The notes beneath the pieces are model-generated. The model searched no databases. It had not been told where the DNA came from and worked only from the letters and a program-made list of their open reading frames with translations. Shown here one piece after another: positions 25,164 through 34,415 of a stretch of 64,000 bases of DNA. The position numbers and the translations under genes are program-made. This stretch comes from CAISCU01 sp051861545 (GTDB lineage: Bacteria; Bacteroidota; Bacteroidia; UKL13-3). Position 1 is the stretch's first letter, and each line of letters begins with the position of its first letter. The stretch lies in contig JBIMKP010000020.1 in the NCBI GenBank assembly GCA_051861545.1, positions 13,486 through 77,485 on the forward strand, written 5' to 3'.

Positions 25164-27617
25164 ATGAATAAAAAACTGTTTCATTATAAGCCAATTGCAA
25201 TTGCATTTCTAATTGTCTCATATTGTTTTTTAATTACAATACAAGTTTCTGCACAATCTGGTTTAATGCAAACCAGAAACCTTAATATGTTGAAAATTGA
25301 CCAATTAAGTGATGATCAAATTAATCAGTTTTCTAATGAATTAAAGAAAAGTGGATTATCGTGGACAGATGCTGAAAGGGAATTAAGAAGCAGAAATTTA
25401 CCGGAAGATGAAATTAGAAAATTGAAAGATAGAATTGAAAATCAATCAAATCTAACATCAAAAAAGAAAAATTCTCAAAAAGAAACTGATAGATCAAATT
25501 CATTAACAAATGAACCAATTGAACAAGTTTTAAATACTTTTCGCTCCCCGATTTTTGGAGCAGATTTATTTAGCAGTAAAAATTTAAGTTTCGAACCTAA
25601 TTTAAAAATCGCCACACCTTTAAATTATCAATTAGGTCCAGATGATGAATTAATTATTGATTTAACAGGTTATTCAGAAGAAACTTATCAGCTAAAAGTT
25701 AATACAGAAGGTAGCATTCGAATTCCAATTTATGGAACAGTATCTGTATCTGGGGCCACAATCGAACAAGCAAAAACTAGAATTAGTAATTTAATTTCGA
25801 AACAAAATCCTACAGTTTCAACTGGAGAAACCAAAGTTGGAGTTAGTTTAGGTGCTATTAGAAGTATAAAAGTTGTGATTTTAGGTGAAGTAAATCTTCC
25901 AGGAACTTATACCTTACCATCTTTAGCTACAGTGTTTAATGCACTTTATGCTTCAGGAGGACCAAATGAAAATGGCTCTTTTAGAAATATCAAGGTAATA
26001 AGAGCTAATAAAGTTATAACAACTTTAGATGTATATGATTATTTAATGAATGGAACTTCAAAGGCCAATATCAGATTACAAGACCAAGATGTTATTAAAG
26101 TAAGTGCTTATGAAAACAGAGTTGAATTTAGAGGTTATGTAAAAAGAGAAGGTTATTTTGAAACCAATAAAACTGAATCTTTAAATGATTTATTGAAGTA
26201 TACTGGAGGTTTTACTGGCAATGCTTATAGAGAAAGAATTAAAGTAGAAAGAAACGATGGCAAACAAAAAAGTGTTGCTGATATTCCTGCTTCATTATTT
26301 GGGATTTTTCAAGCACGTAATGGTGATGTGTTTTATGTTGATAGTATCTTAACTCGATTTTCAAATAGAGTAGAAATAAAAGGTGCTATTTTTAGACCTG
26401 GTTTTTTTGCATTAGAAGATAATCCTACAGTTACTAAACTTATCAACAATGCTGAAGGTTTAAGAGAAGATGCATTTAAAAGCAGAGCGATAATTTATAG
26501 ATTGAAGGAAGATAATTCTCAGGAAATGATTTCTGTAGATTTAGAAGAATTGCTTGCTGGTAGAAAAGCAGATGTAGCGCTTAAACGTGAAGATGTTTTA
26601 ATCATAGCATCAAAAAACGAAATGAAAGAGCAGCAATTGGTTGTTATTCATGGTGAAGTTTTAAGACCGGGTTCATACAAATTTGCTGAGAAAATGAAAT
26701 TAGAGGATTTGATTGTAGCAGCTGGAGGCTTGAAAGAAAATGCGGCTATTCAAAGAATTGAGGTTTCAAGAAGAATTAAAGATGCTGATAGAATGTCGGA
26801 AGGTGCTGCAATTTCAATGGTTAAATCATTTGAAGTAAATCAAGATTTAAAAGACAGAAGTAATTTTGAACTTGAGGCTTATGATATGGTAACAATCTTT
26901 AAAGCCCCAGGATTTTTAGAACAAAAAAAGGTGATTTTAGATGGTGAAGTAATGTATCCAGGGGTTTATGTGCTTCAAAAAAATGATGAAAAAATTTCTG
27001 ATATCATTATTAGAGCAGGTGGTTTAACCATTAATAGTTTTCCAGAAGGAGCCATTTTGATAAGAGCAAAAGATAACTCAATTACAGGTAATGTTATCAA
27101 AGAAAACAAAATAAACGCGCTAAGAAAACAAAGTAAAGATACTATTCAAATAGATGAATTAATTGAATCGGAAAGTAGTAGAACAACCGATATTGTTGGT
27201 ATTGATTTGCAAAAAATCATAAAAAAACCTGGTTCTAAATTCGACCTTTTACTGCGAGATTCAGATGTGGTAAGAATTCCTATTATTCGTCAAACAATAT
27301 TAGTTTCAGGACAAGTTTTATACCCAGTTCGACTTAGACATGAAAATGGAAAGAACTTCCGTTCATATATTTCTCAAGCTGGTGGATTCTCTTCAAAAGC
27401 TTTAAAAAGAAGGTCTTATATTATTTATTCGAATGGAACAGCAAAGGCAACTAAAAACTTTTTGTTCTTTAAAGTTTATCCCAAAGTAAAACCAGGTTCT
27501 GAATTAGTTGTGCCTTTAAAAGATGATAAAAAGGGATTATCTACATTTGAATTTGTAAGTTTAACTACTTCAATAACAAGTATGTTGGTTATTCTAAGTA
27601 CTGTAATAAAATTTTAG
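25164..27617 (+). CDS. Polysaccharide export protein with multiple SLBB domains (Wza-like)
   Basis: An 817-aa exported protein predicted to form or feed the outer-membrane conduit for capsular or exopolysaccharide. After a signal peptide (FLIVSYCFLITIQVSAQ) comes a charged helical region (~residues 45-110), the Poly_export domain (~155-235, YQLGPDDELIIDLTG...GTVSVSGATIEQA), and then five to six SLBB repeats recognisable by the V-x-G-E/A-V-x-x-P-G-x-Y/F motif (ILGEVNLPGTYTL, IKGAIFRPGFFAL, IHGEVLRPGSYKF, LDGEVMYPGVYVL, VSGQVLYPVRL). It ends with one hydrophobic helix (~795-815). E. coli Wza is ~380 aa, so the SLBB array here is more than twice as long. First gene of the polysaccharide operon, 4 bp before the Wzz-like gene. 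Confidence 0.93.
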   Translation: MNKKLFHYKPIAIAFLIVSYCFLITIQVSAQSGLMQTRNLNMLKIDQLSDDQINQFSNELKKSGLSWTDAERELRSRNLPEDEIRKLKDRIENQSNLTSKKKNSQKETDRSNSLTNEPIEQVLNTFRSPIFGADLFSSKNLSFEPNLKIATPLNYQLGPDDELIIDLTGYSEETYQLKVNTEGSIRIPIYGTVSVSGATIEQAKTRISNLISKQNPTVSTGETKVGVSLGAIRSIKVVILGEVNLPGTYTLPSLATVFNALYASGGPNENGSFRNIKVIRANKVITTLDVYDYLMNGTSKANIRLQDQDVIKVSAYENRVEFRGYVKREGYFETNKTESLNDLLKYTGGFTGNAYRERIKVERNDGKQKSVADIPASLFGIFQARNGDVFYVDSILTRFSNRVEIKGAIFRPGFFALEDNPTVTKLINNAEGLREDAFKSRAIIYRLKEDNSQEMISVDLEELLAGRKADVALKREDVLIIASKNEMKEQQLVVIHGEVLRPGSYKFAEKMKLEDLIVAAGGLKENAAIQRIEVSRRIKDADRMSEGAAISMVKSFEVNQDLKDRSNFELEAYDMVTIFKAPGFLEQKKVILDGEVMYPGVYVLQKNDEKISDIIIRAGGLTINSFPEGAILIRAKDNSITGNVIKENKINALRKQSKDTIQIDELIESESSRTTDIVGIDLQKIIKKPGSKFDLLLRDSDVVRIPIIRQTILVSGQVLYPVRLRHENGKNFRSYISQAGGFSSKALKRRSYIIYSNGTAKATKNFLFFKVYPKVKPGSELVVPLKDDKKGLSTFEFVSLTTSITSMLVILSTVIKF

Positions 27618-27621
27618 GCTA

Positions 27622-28701
27622 ATGGAAAATGGTATTCAGCTAGAAGCCTTAAAAAGTTTCTTTAACAATTATTTGAAGTACATCAAAAGATTTATTTATG
27701 TATATCTTTTAGCTGGTGTTTTGGGTTTATCTTTAGGTATTTATTACGCTTATCAATACAAGCCTTATTATATAGCCAATCTAAGTTTTATTTTAAATGA
27801 TTCTAAATCTTCTGGTGGTAACGCATTAAGTGCTTTGGCTGGACAATTGGGTCTTGGTTCGGGTAGTCCTAATATTACCGATGACCGTGTATTGTACCTA
27901 GGAAAAACCAAAAGAATTTTAGGAGAAGCAATGCTTAGAAAATTATATAATTCTGATATAACTATTGCTGATAAACTTGCTGAAGTTTTGAAATTGAAAA
28001 ATGGTTGGGTAAATGATACTACTTTATTTGATTTAGATAAAATAAGAGCTAAACATGTTTCTGAATTAACATATAAAGAAAACAAAGCAATCGACCAGAT
28101 TATAGTCTTTATATTGAAATCAAATCGTTTGCAAATAGAGTCTGTTTCTAAAAAATCAAGTTCATTTGTAGGTGTTCAAAATTCAGGTATTATTCAGATT
28201 AATTTTGAATGTAGAAACGAACAAGTAAGTATAGAATTTGTGAATGCTATTTATGATGAATTAGCTAAGTTTTATACCAATACCATGACAAAAAACCTTC
28301 AAGCTAATTATGACTTAATAGCCTATAAAACAGATTCTATTCGCGATTTACTTCATGAAATTGAAGCAGAAACAGCATCATCGAGTGATATGGCTATGAA
28401 TATATTTCGTTTTAAAGGAAAACTAAATGAACAAAGGCTTAGAAGAGAGGTAAATATTTTGAATATTTTATATGCTGAAAGCATTAAAAATAAAGAACTT
28501 GCTAAATTTAATCTTGAACAAGATAGACCAGTTTTTCAATTGGTTGATACACCCATGGCTCCGCTTGATACCAAAGGTAAATCAATGATGACATTTGGCT
28601 TTTTAGGTTTGTTTGTTTTGGGGTTTTTAGGGATAGGTTTTTTTAGTCTACTTTATTTGATAAATTATATCAAAAATCCTGAAAACAAATTAATTTCTTA
28701 G
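27622..28701 (+). CDS. Chain-length determinant (Wzz family) protein without kinase domain
   Basis: Inner-membrane polysaccharide co-polymerase of 359 aa controlling chain length of the exported polymer. Two transmembrane helices, at ~residues 24-46 (VYLLAGVLGLSLGIYYAYQY) and ~325-347, bracket a periplasmic domain with coiled-coil potential. The N-terminal Wzz motif (YYIANLSFILNDSKSSGG) is clear, and the Pro-rich segment before the second helix (QLVDTPMAPLDTKGKS) is the family hallmark. There is no C-terminal Wzc-type tyrosine kinase and none nearby. It sits directly downstream of the SLBB exporter and 12 bp upstream of the flippase. Confidence 0.9.
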   Translation: MENGIQLEALKSFFNNYLKYIKRFIYVYLLAGVLGLSLGIYYAYQYKPYYIANLSFILNDSKSSGGNALSALAGQLGLGSGSPNITDDRVLYLGKTKRILGEAMLRKLYNSDITIADKLAEVLKLKNGWVNDTTLFDLDKIRAKHVSELTYKENKAIDQIIVFILKSNRLQIESVSKKSSSFVGVQNSGIIQINFECRNEQVSIEFVNAIYDELAKFYTNTMTKNLQANYDLIAYKTDSIRDLLHEIEAETASSSDMAMNIFRFKGKLNEQRLRREVNILNILYAESIKNKELAKFNLEQDRPVFQLVDTPMAPLDTKGKSMMTFGFLGLFVLGFLGIGFFSLLYLINYIKNPENKLIS

Positions 28702-28713
28702 GTAATTTTTTTA

Positions 28714-30069
28714 ATGAAAAGCCTAATAAATAGATTCTTAATAGGCAGACATGAAAGAAGTCTGCTCATTTATAAGAATATTTTCTATTCTTTTATTTTG
28801 AAGGGTGGTGTAGCTATTTTGGGTCTTTTAATTGTTCCACTTGTTTTAAATTACCTCGATAAAGAAGAATTTGGTATTTGGAATACACTTTCATCAATTG
28901 TTACTTGGTTTTATTTTTTAGATATTGGATTGGCAAATGGATTTAGAAATAAATTCACGAATTCTATGGCTGCCAAAGATTATCATAATGCCAAAAGGTA
29001 TTTGAGTACAACCTATGCCTTAATAATCATTATTTGTAGTTTGATTTTCATAGGATTTGAAATCATCAATCCATTTTTGAACTGGAACCAAATTCTTAAT
29101 TCTACCAAATTAAAAACTGATGAATTTAATATCTTAATACAGTTTGTGTTTTTATGTTTTTGCTTAAAAATGACACTCTCTATTTTAACAACATCTTTAA
29201 TTGCAGTTCATAAAGTTGCAGCCAGCGGAGTGCTTGAATTAATGGGCTCTTTGCTTACTTATACAGGAGTTTATTTTTTATCGAAATTGAGTAGTGGTTC
29301 ATTATTGTGGGTTGGAATTGTATTCAGTGTTGCACCGGTTTTGGTGTTAATTTTTGCAACAATTTATTATTTCAAGAGAGATTTTGCTGACATCAAACCA
29401 AGTTTAAAATTTGTTGATTTTTCACTTACATCTCAATTGTTTGGAAAGGGAATTCAGTTTTTTATCCTTCAAATTGCAGCCATGTTTATGTTCCTTTCCA
29501 ATAATATTATTATTACGCAGTTGTTTGGTCCATTATCGGTAACTCCATTTAGTATTGTAAGTAAGTTATTTTCTATTCCTACAATGGGATTTACAATTTT
29601 AATTACTCCATTTTGGTCGGGATTTGCAGAAGCATATCATAAACAAGACCATTTATGGATACAAACAACTATAAATAAATTAATAAAATTCTGGCTACTT
29701 CTAATTTTAGCGATGTTAGTTTTTGTGGCTATTTTTGATTTTCTAATCAAAATTTGGATTAAAACACCTTTAGATTATCCTTTTTTGCTGGTAATATTTA
29801 ATGCTTTTTTTATTGTAATCAGCAGCTGGAGTTCAATCTTTGCTCAATTTTTAAATGGAGCAGGAATTATTAGACTCCAATTTTATCTATCAATTTTTTT
29901 AGCAATAATTAGTATACCAATGTCTCTTTTTCTCTGTAAATACATAGGATTTGGTATTGAAGGAATTATGCTTTCAAATATTATATGTTTGATACCAGGA
30001 GCCATTTTTGGACCTATTCAATACCATCTAATTTTGAATAAAAAAGCCAATGGTATTTGGACTAAATAA
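28714..30069 (+). CDS. Polysaccharide flippase (Wzx-like)
   Basis: A 451-aa inner-membrane protein with 12-14 hydrophobic helices of the MATE/MOP superfamily, predicted to flip lipid-linked oligosaccharide units across the cytoplasmic membrane. The first helices (SFILKGGVAILGLLIVPLVL, then DKEEFGIWNTLSSIVTWFYFLDIGLANGF with the conserved FGIW and DxGL-x-NGFRN) are diagnostic of the polysaccharide-synthesis flippase family. The GFAEAYHKQD loop near residue 300 resembles the cytoplasmic loop in the second half. It is embedded in the polysaccharide operon between the Wzz-like and the aminotransferase genes. Substrate specificity is not deducible. Confidence 0.9.
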   Translation: MKSLINRFLIGRHERSLLIYKNIFYSFILKGGVAILGLLIVPLVLNYLDKEEFGIWNTLSSIVTWFYFLDIGLANGFRNKFTNSMAAKDYHNAKRYLSTTYALIIIICSLIFIGFEIINPFLNWNQILNSTKLKTDEFNILIQFVFLCFCLKMTLSILTTSLIAVHKVAASGVLELMGSLLTYTGVYFLSKLSSGSLLWVGIVFSVAPVLVLIFATIYYFKRDFADIKPSLKFVDFSLTSQLFGKGIQFFILQIAAMFMFLSNNIIITQLFGPLSVTPFSIVSKLFSIPTMGFTILITPFWSGFAEAYHKQDHLWIQTTINKLIKFWLLLILAMLVFVAIFDFLIKIWIKTPLDYPFLLVIFNAFFIVISSWSSIFAQFLNGAGIIRLQFYLSIFLAIISIPMSLFLCKYIGFGIEGIMLSNIICLIPGAIFGPIQYHLILNKKANGIWTK

Positions 30070-30087
30070 CCTTAATTTGTATGTTAC

Positions 30088-31191
30088 ATGGCTAATATGG
30101 AGATTAAAATTCCGGTATATCAACCTTCTCTTTCTGGGAATGAAAAGAAGTATGTAAATGAATGTTTAGATTCTACATGGATTTCTTCAAAAGGAAAATT
30201 CATATCTGAATTTGAAAAAGGTTTTGCTGAGTATATTCAAATTAAACATGCAACAGCAGTTTGTAATGGAACTGTTGCTATACACTTGGCTTTACTTGCT
30301 TTAGGTATTGGTCCGGGTGATGAAGTAATTGTGCCTACTTTAACTTATATAGCTTCTGTTAATGCCATTACTTATACAGGTGCAACCCCTGTTTTTGTTG
30401 ATAGTTTGCCAGACTCCTGGCAAATGGATATAAAAGATGCTGAACGTAAAATTACTGAAAAAACTAAGGCTATTATGGCTGTTCATCTTTACGGAAATGC
30501 ATGCGATATGGATGAATTGGTAAAAGTTTGTAATGAAAATAATTTGTTTTTAGTTGAAGATTGTGCAGAAGCTATTGGCACTTTATACAAAGGAAAACAT
30601 GTTGGAACTTTTGGTAATATTTCGACATTTAGCTTTTTTGGAAATAAAACTATTACTTGTGGTGAAGGTGGAATGGTTGTAACAAACGATGAAACATTAA
30701 TTGATAGGTCTGTTCATTTTAAAGGTCAAGGACTAGCCAAACACCGCCAGTATTGGCATGATGTTGTTGGATATAATTATAGAATGACAAATATTGCTGC
30801 AGCAATTGGATTAGCGCAACTCGAACAAATTGAAACATTTCTTCAAAAGAAAAGTCAAGTTGCGGCTTGGTATCGTGAAGGATTAAAACATCCAAATATT
30901 CAATTTCATGAAGCTAATTCAGACGTTTATCATTCGTATTGGATGTGTTCAATTTTGGTAGATGATGCTTCCTTAAGAGAGCCATTACGTGAAGAATTAG
31001 CAAAGTTTGGTATTGAAACAAGACCTTTGTTTTATCCAGTTCATACAATGCCAATGTATAGTAAAAACTTTCAAAAACACCCTGTAGCAGAAAGCTTAGG
31101 ATGGAGAGGAATTAATCTACCTAGTTACCCCGATTTAAGCAAAGATCAAGTTTTGGAAATTTGTCATATCATTAACCAATTTAATTTTTAA
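30088..31191 (+). CDS. DegT/DnrJ/EryC1-family sugar aminotransferase, perosamine-synthase-like
   Basis: PLP-dependent enzyme of 367 aa that aminates a keto-sugar nucleotide. The PLP lysine is Lys187 in SFFGNKTITCGEGG, with the conserved LVEDCAEA (Asp158) and VPTLTYIASVNAI motifs. The overall wording (VYQPSLSGNEKKYVNECL, WISSKGKFI, RPLFYPVHTMPMY) matches GDP-perosamine synthase-type enzymes most closely, so the product may be a 4-amino-4,6-dideoxy sugar; GDP versus dTDP/UDP is not certain. The gene that follows encodes a PglD/PerB-type acyltransferase that would acylate such an amino sugar, supporting the assignment. The dehydratase that makes the 4-keto substrate is not in the window. Confidence 0.88.
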   Translation: MANMEIKIPVYQPSLSGNEKKYVNECLDSTWISSKGKFISEFEKGFAEYIQIKHATAVCNGTVAIHLALLALGIGPGDEVIVPTLTYIASVNAITYTGATPVFVDSLPDSWQMDIKDAERKITEKTKAIMAVHLYGNACDMDELVKVCNENNLFLVEDCAEAIGTLYKGKHVGTFGNISTFSFFGNKTITCGEGGMVVTNDETLIDRSVHFKGQGLAKHRQYWHDVVGYNYRMTNIAAAIGLAQLEQIETFLQKKSQVAAWYREGLKHPNIQFHEANSDVYHSYWMCSILVDDASLREPLREELAKFGIETRPLFYPVHTMPMYSKNFQKHPVAESLGWRGINLPSYPDLSKDQVLEICHIINQFNF

Positions 31192-31192
31192 A

Positions 31193-31837
31193 GTGGATTT
31201 AGTATTTGGAACATCAGGTTTTGCAAAAGAATTGGATTCATTTTTTTATGATATTCAAGAAGCAAATCTCCATTCTTATAGTCCCGACTTTTTTATTGGA
31301 AGAGATTTTATAGGCCAACAAATTAGCGGAGTATCAATTATTTCTGAAGAAGATTTTAAATCAAGAATTTCAATAGATACAGAGGCAAATGCCTTTATAG
31401 CAGTTGGTTCTCCTATCATAAAAAATAAGATATTTAAGATGTTGGCTGAGTATAAAAATCTCAAATTCCCAACAGTTATTCATCCTAAATCATCATTCGA
31501 TAAAAGACCCGGAAAAGTAAGTTTTGGACAAGGAACAATTGTTTGTCCAGGTGCAGTTATAACAACAGAAATTCATATTGGTGATTTTGTTTTAGTGTAT
31601 TTGAATACTACCATAGGACATGAAACTAGTATTGGTGATTTTTCAACTATTTCACCTGGTGCAAATATTTCTGGTAATGTAAAAATTGGCAAAAATGTTT
31701 TTATTGGAACTGGTGCAATGGTTCTAGAAAGATTAACTATTTGTGATGATGTAATAATTGGTGCTGGTGCTGTTGTAAATAGGTCAATTACAGAACCCGG
31801 CGTATATGTTGGAGTTCCAGCAAAAAAAATAAAGTAG
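31193..31837 (+). CDS. Left-handed beta-helix sugar O/N-acyltransferase (PglD/NeuD/PerB-like)
   Basis: A 214-aa enzyme with an N-terminal Rossmann-like domain (residues 1-~75, VFGTSGFAKELDSFFYD) and C-terminal hexapeptide repeats (~95-210: GQGTIVCPGAVITTEIHIGD, INIGxx-like coils IGDFSTISPGANISGNVKIG, IGTGAMV, IGAGAVV, ending GVPAKKIK). Such proteins transfer acetyl from acetyl-CoA to the amino group of UDP/GDP-4-amino sugars. The start is GTG at 31193, one base after the aminotransferase stop; no closer ATG fits the N-terminal motif. Together with the aminotransferase it would make an N-acylated 4-amino-dideoxy sugar for the polymer repeat unit. Confidence 0.88.
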   Translation: MDLVFGTSGFAKELDSFFYDIQEANLHSYSPDFFIGRDFIGQQISGVSIISEEDFKSRISIDTEANAFIAVGSPIIKNKIFKMLAEYKNLKFPTVIHPKSSFDKRPGKVSFGQGTIVCPGAVITTEIHIGDFVLVYLNTTIGHETSIGDFSTISPGANISGNVKIGKNVFIGTGAMVLERLTICDDVIIGAGAVVNRSITEPGVYVGVPAKKIK

Positions 31838-33043
31838 ATGAAAATTGGTATTCCTATAGCAGGTTTCATGGATTGGGGAGGAGGCATTGACTTCCTAAGG
31901 ATAATTCTAAAAGGATTAAATGCTGTAAAGGTTAAATACAATCTTCAACTCGTGATTTTAGTTCCTGAAGCTAAAGATTTATCTTATTTGGAACAATTTA
32001 AATTACAAATAAAAAAAACGATTAATCACCTTAGTAAATCAAACAAGTTTACCACTTCTATTCCGAAACATGATATCAAACAAATTGAGAAAACTTTATC
32101 TAAAGAAGCAAAATTTGAAATAAGGTTTTATTCTAATTCGAGCAAAAGTTTAATTCAAACTTGTAAAAATGAAAAGATAGCTGTTCTAGTACCATCATAC
32201 TTCAATTTAGGTAAAGATTTTAAATTGCCTTGGGTAGGTTATATTCCAGATTTTCAGCACAAATATTATCCAGCTTTTTTCTCAAATAAAGAGAGTAAAA
32301 TTAGAGAAAGTATATTCATTAAATACTTGAAAGAAGCTAATACAATTGTTGTGAATGCAAAGGCTGTAAAAAGCGATATAACTAAGTTTTATGGCAATGT
32401 TAATGCAGAAGTTTTCTCTTTACCCTTTTGTCCATTATATAAGCAGGAAGAAGAAAGAAATCTGGTTGATATCAGTAAATTTAATCTGCCTGAAAATTAC
32501 TTTTTAATTTCAAACCAGTTTTGGAAACATAAAGACCACGCTACTGCATTTAAAGCATTGGCTGAATTTATTAAAAGCTCTTCAAATGAAGTTCATTTGG
32601 TTTGCACAGGTTCAATGTCTGATTACCGTTTTCCTGATTATATCAATTACCTTAAACAATTAATAATTGATTTAGGAATAGATAGTCGTTTGCATTTATT
32701 GGGTTATATTTTAAAAGAAGAACAACAAGAAATTATGCTTCGTTCTAAAGCTGTTATTCAACCAACTTTGTTTGAAGGTGGACCGGGAGGTGGCTCGGTT
32801 TATGAAGCTTTAGCATTGGGTGTTCCTGTTTTAATGAGTGATATTCCAGTTAACAAAGAAATTATAAATCCATTGGCTTATTTTTTTAAAGCTGGTGATG
32901 AAAATAGCTTGGCTGCTAAAATGTTTGAACTTCTTAGTATTGAACATTTAGATAAAAATTCATTTAAAGAAAATCAATTAAAAGAAACATTGGCTTTAGG
33001 TGAAATGATTTTAAGTGCAATCAACCACGAGATTAGCAAATGA
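31838..33043 (+). CDS. Glycosyltransferase family 4 protein
   Basis: A 401-aa GT-B fold enzyme adding a sugar to the growing lipid-linked unit at the cytoplasmic membrane. The N-terminal domain opens with KIGIPIAGFMDWGGGIDFLR. The C-terminal nucleotide-sugar-binding half has YFLISNQFWKHKDHATAFKA, the LLGYILKEEQQEIM strand and the E-x7-E motif region (LFEGGPGGGSVYEALALGVPVL). The start codon follows the preceding stop directly (TAGATG), and its last four bases overlap the next gene (ATGA at 33040-33043), so it is translationally coupled on both sides. Donor and acceptor unknown. Confidence 0.9.
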   Translation: MKIGIPIAGFMDWGGGIDFLRIILKGLNAVKVKYNLQLVILVPEAKDLSYLEQFKLQIKKTINHLSKSNKFTTSIPKHDIKQIEKTLSKEAKFEIRFYSNSSKSLIQTCKNEKIAVLVPSYFNLGKDFKLPWVGYIPDFQHKYYPAFFSNKESKIRESIFIKYLKEANTIVVNAKAVKSDITKFYGNVNAEVFSLPFCPLYKQEEERNLVDISKFNLPENYFLISNQFWKHKDHATAFKALAEFIKSSSNEVHLVCTGSMSDYRFPDYINYLKQLIIDLGIDSRLHLLGYILKEEQQEIMLRSKAVIQPTLFEGGPGGGSVYEALALGVPVLMSDIPVNKEIINPLAYFFKAGDENSLAAKMFELLSIEHLDKNSFKENQLKETLALGEMILSAINHEISK

Positions 33044-34278
33044 TAAAAAGGATTGAAATAGCACTCATTTATACAATTGGGGTAATTTTATTAACTAGTT
33101 TGTATGCATTTACAGGTGTAACTCATATTTCATATATACCTTTCTTTATCGTTATTCTTGGTATTACAGGCTTTTTTACCATCGCGCGTTTTGATGGATT
33201 GAAATTCATAAATCTCATTAATAACTGGAATGTTGGTTTCTTTTTTATAAGCTCACTTTTTTTAATGGTTGTACCTTTTGTAAACAATGGAGCTGAAATT
33301 AAAATCAATGATTTGGTTCGAGTTGTTGCATATTGTTTGTTTTTTTCATGGACTTTTTTCTTGTTTGATAAAGCCGAAACCATGAGAAATTTTTTATTCA
33401 AGCTTTGTCTTTCTTCTTTAATTATTTTGTTCTTAGAGGGGCTTTTATACCTAACCCAGCCATTGGTTATGACACTTATGTTGGCTAAAGTTCCAGATAG
33501 ATTATATGAAATGACAGGTTCTTTAGGTGATAGAAATTCATTCGCCAATGCAATGGTGTTTTTATTGGCTTTAATTCTAATCACTTTGCCCCAAATGAAA
33601 TCTGTTTTCAAGACAATTTTCTTAAGTTTAGTAATTGGGATTACAGTGTTTTTTGTTGAAAAATCAGGCTCAAGAGCAGCATTGTTAATGATATTTTTGT
33701 TACTAACTATTCAAGCTTATAGTAAAATTACCAAGAAGGGTTTAATTTATATCCTCATTGGTGGAATAGTTTTATCAATGATATTCCTTGCTTCATTGCC
33801 TGCTTTGAAAGAATATGCTTTGCAAAATCCTGCATCAAGTATTTCAAGGTTGTTTTTTACAGATTCAAATCCAAAATCCATTGCAAGTAATATAGAAAGA
33901 GCGAATTCAATTTATGCAGGATTAGATTTTATACTTCATAATTATATTATTTTTGGACCAGGTTCATTTGCTTTCGAAAGCGAATGGTGGGCGTTTACAA
34001 ATCATGAAAGTCATTTCCCTCACAACGTTTTTATTTTCATTTGGTGCCAGTATGGCTTGTTTTCGATAGCCTATTTTTACTTTTTGTATGTAGCCATCAA
34101 AAGAGGACTAAAATCTAAATTATATCCTATACTCGCAATTTATAGCATTCAATTTATCTTTTCACCCAATGCATTTTATTATGTTTATGCCTTTTTGGTG
34201 ATGTTCATTATCGATATTAATTTCTTTTTATTGAATCCTCCAAATAAAAATGGAGCACTTTCAATTCCCCAAAACTAA
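33040..34278 (+). CDS. O-antigen ligase/polymerase-like membrane protein (Wzy/WaaL family)
   Basis: Inner-membrane protein of 412 aa with ~11 hydrophobic helices and one large periplasmic loop (~residues 265-330, SISRLFFTDSNPKS...FGPGSFAFESEWWAFTNHESHFPHN). The SGSRAALLMIFLL segment (~205-220), with its Ser-Gly-Ser-Arg, and the H-x-x-x-P-H-N motif at the end of the loop are characteristic of the Wzy_C/O-antigen ligase family. Because a flippase and a Wzz-like protein are in the same operon, a Wzy polymerase role is more likely than ligase; the two cannot be separated by sequence alone. It overlaps the upstream gene by 4 bp. Confidence 0.85.
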   Translation: MIKRIEIALIYTIGVILLTSLYAFTGVTHISYIPFFIVILGITGFFTIARFDGLKFINLINNWNVGFFFISSLFLMVVPFVNNGAEIKINDLVRVVAYCLFFSWTFFLFDKAETMRNFLFKLCLSSLIILFLEGLLYLTQPLVMTLMLAKVPDRLYEMTGSLGDRNSFANAMVFLLALILITLPQMKSVFKTIFLSLVIGITVFFVEKSGSRAALLMIFLLLTIQAYSKITKKGLIYILIGGIVLSMIFLASLPALKEYALQNPASSISRLFFTDSNPKSIASNIERANSIYAGLDFILHNYIIFGPGSFAFESEWWAFTNHESHFPHNVFIFIWCQYGLFSIAYFYFLYVAIKRGLKSKLYPILAIYSIQFIFSPNAFYYVYAFLVMFIIDINFFLLNPPNKNGALSIPQN

Positions 34279-34307
34279 GAACTAACATTTTAAAGACCTT
34301 AAAATCC

Positions 34308-34339
34308 TTTGTTTAAAACGATTTTAGCCTTTATATTTG
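34308..34339 (+). promoter_or_regulatory. Internal Bacteroidota-type promoter in polysaccharide locus
   Basis: TTTG at 34308-34311, 20 bp spacer, TATATTTG at 34332-34339: full match to the TTTG / TAnnTTTG housekeeping promoter of this phylum. It lies in the only sizable gap (80 bp) inside the locus, so the distal glycosyltransferase genes may be transcribed separately. Confidence 0.7.
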
Positions 34340-34415
34340 ATTCCTAATTTGAGTAGAATTGATTGATAAAGAGCGAGATAATCAAAGTGTAGATAATGGT
34401 AGAAATTCAAATCCA

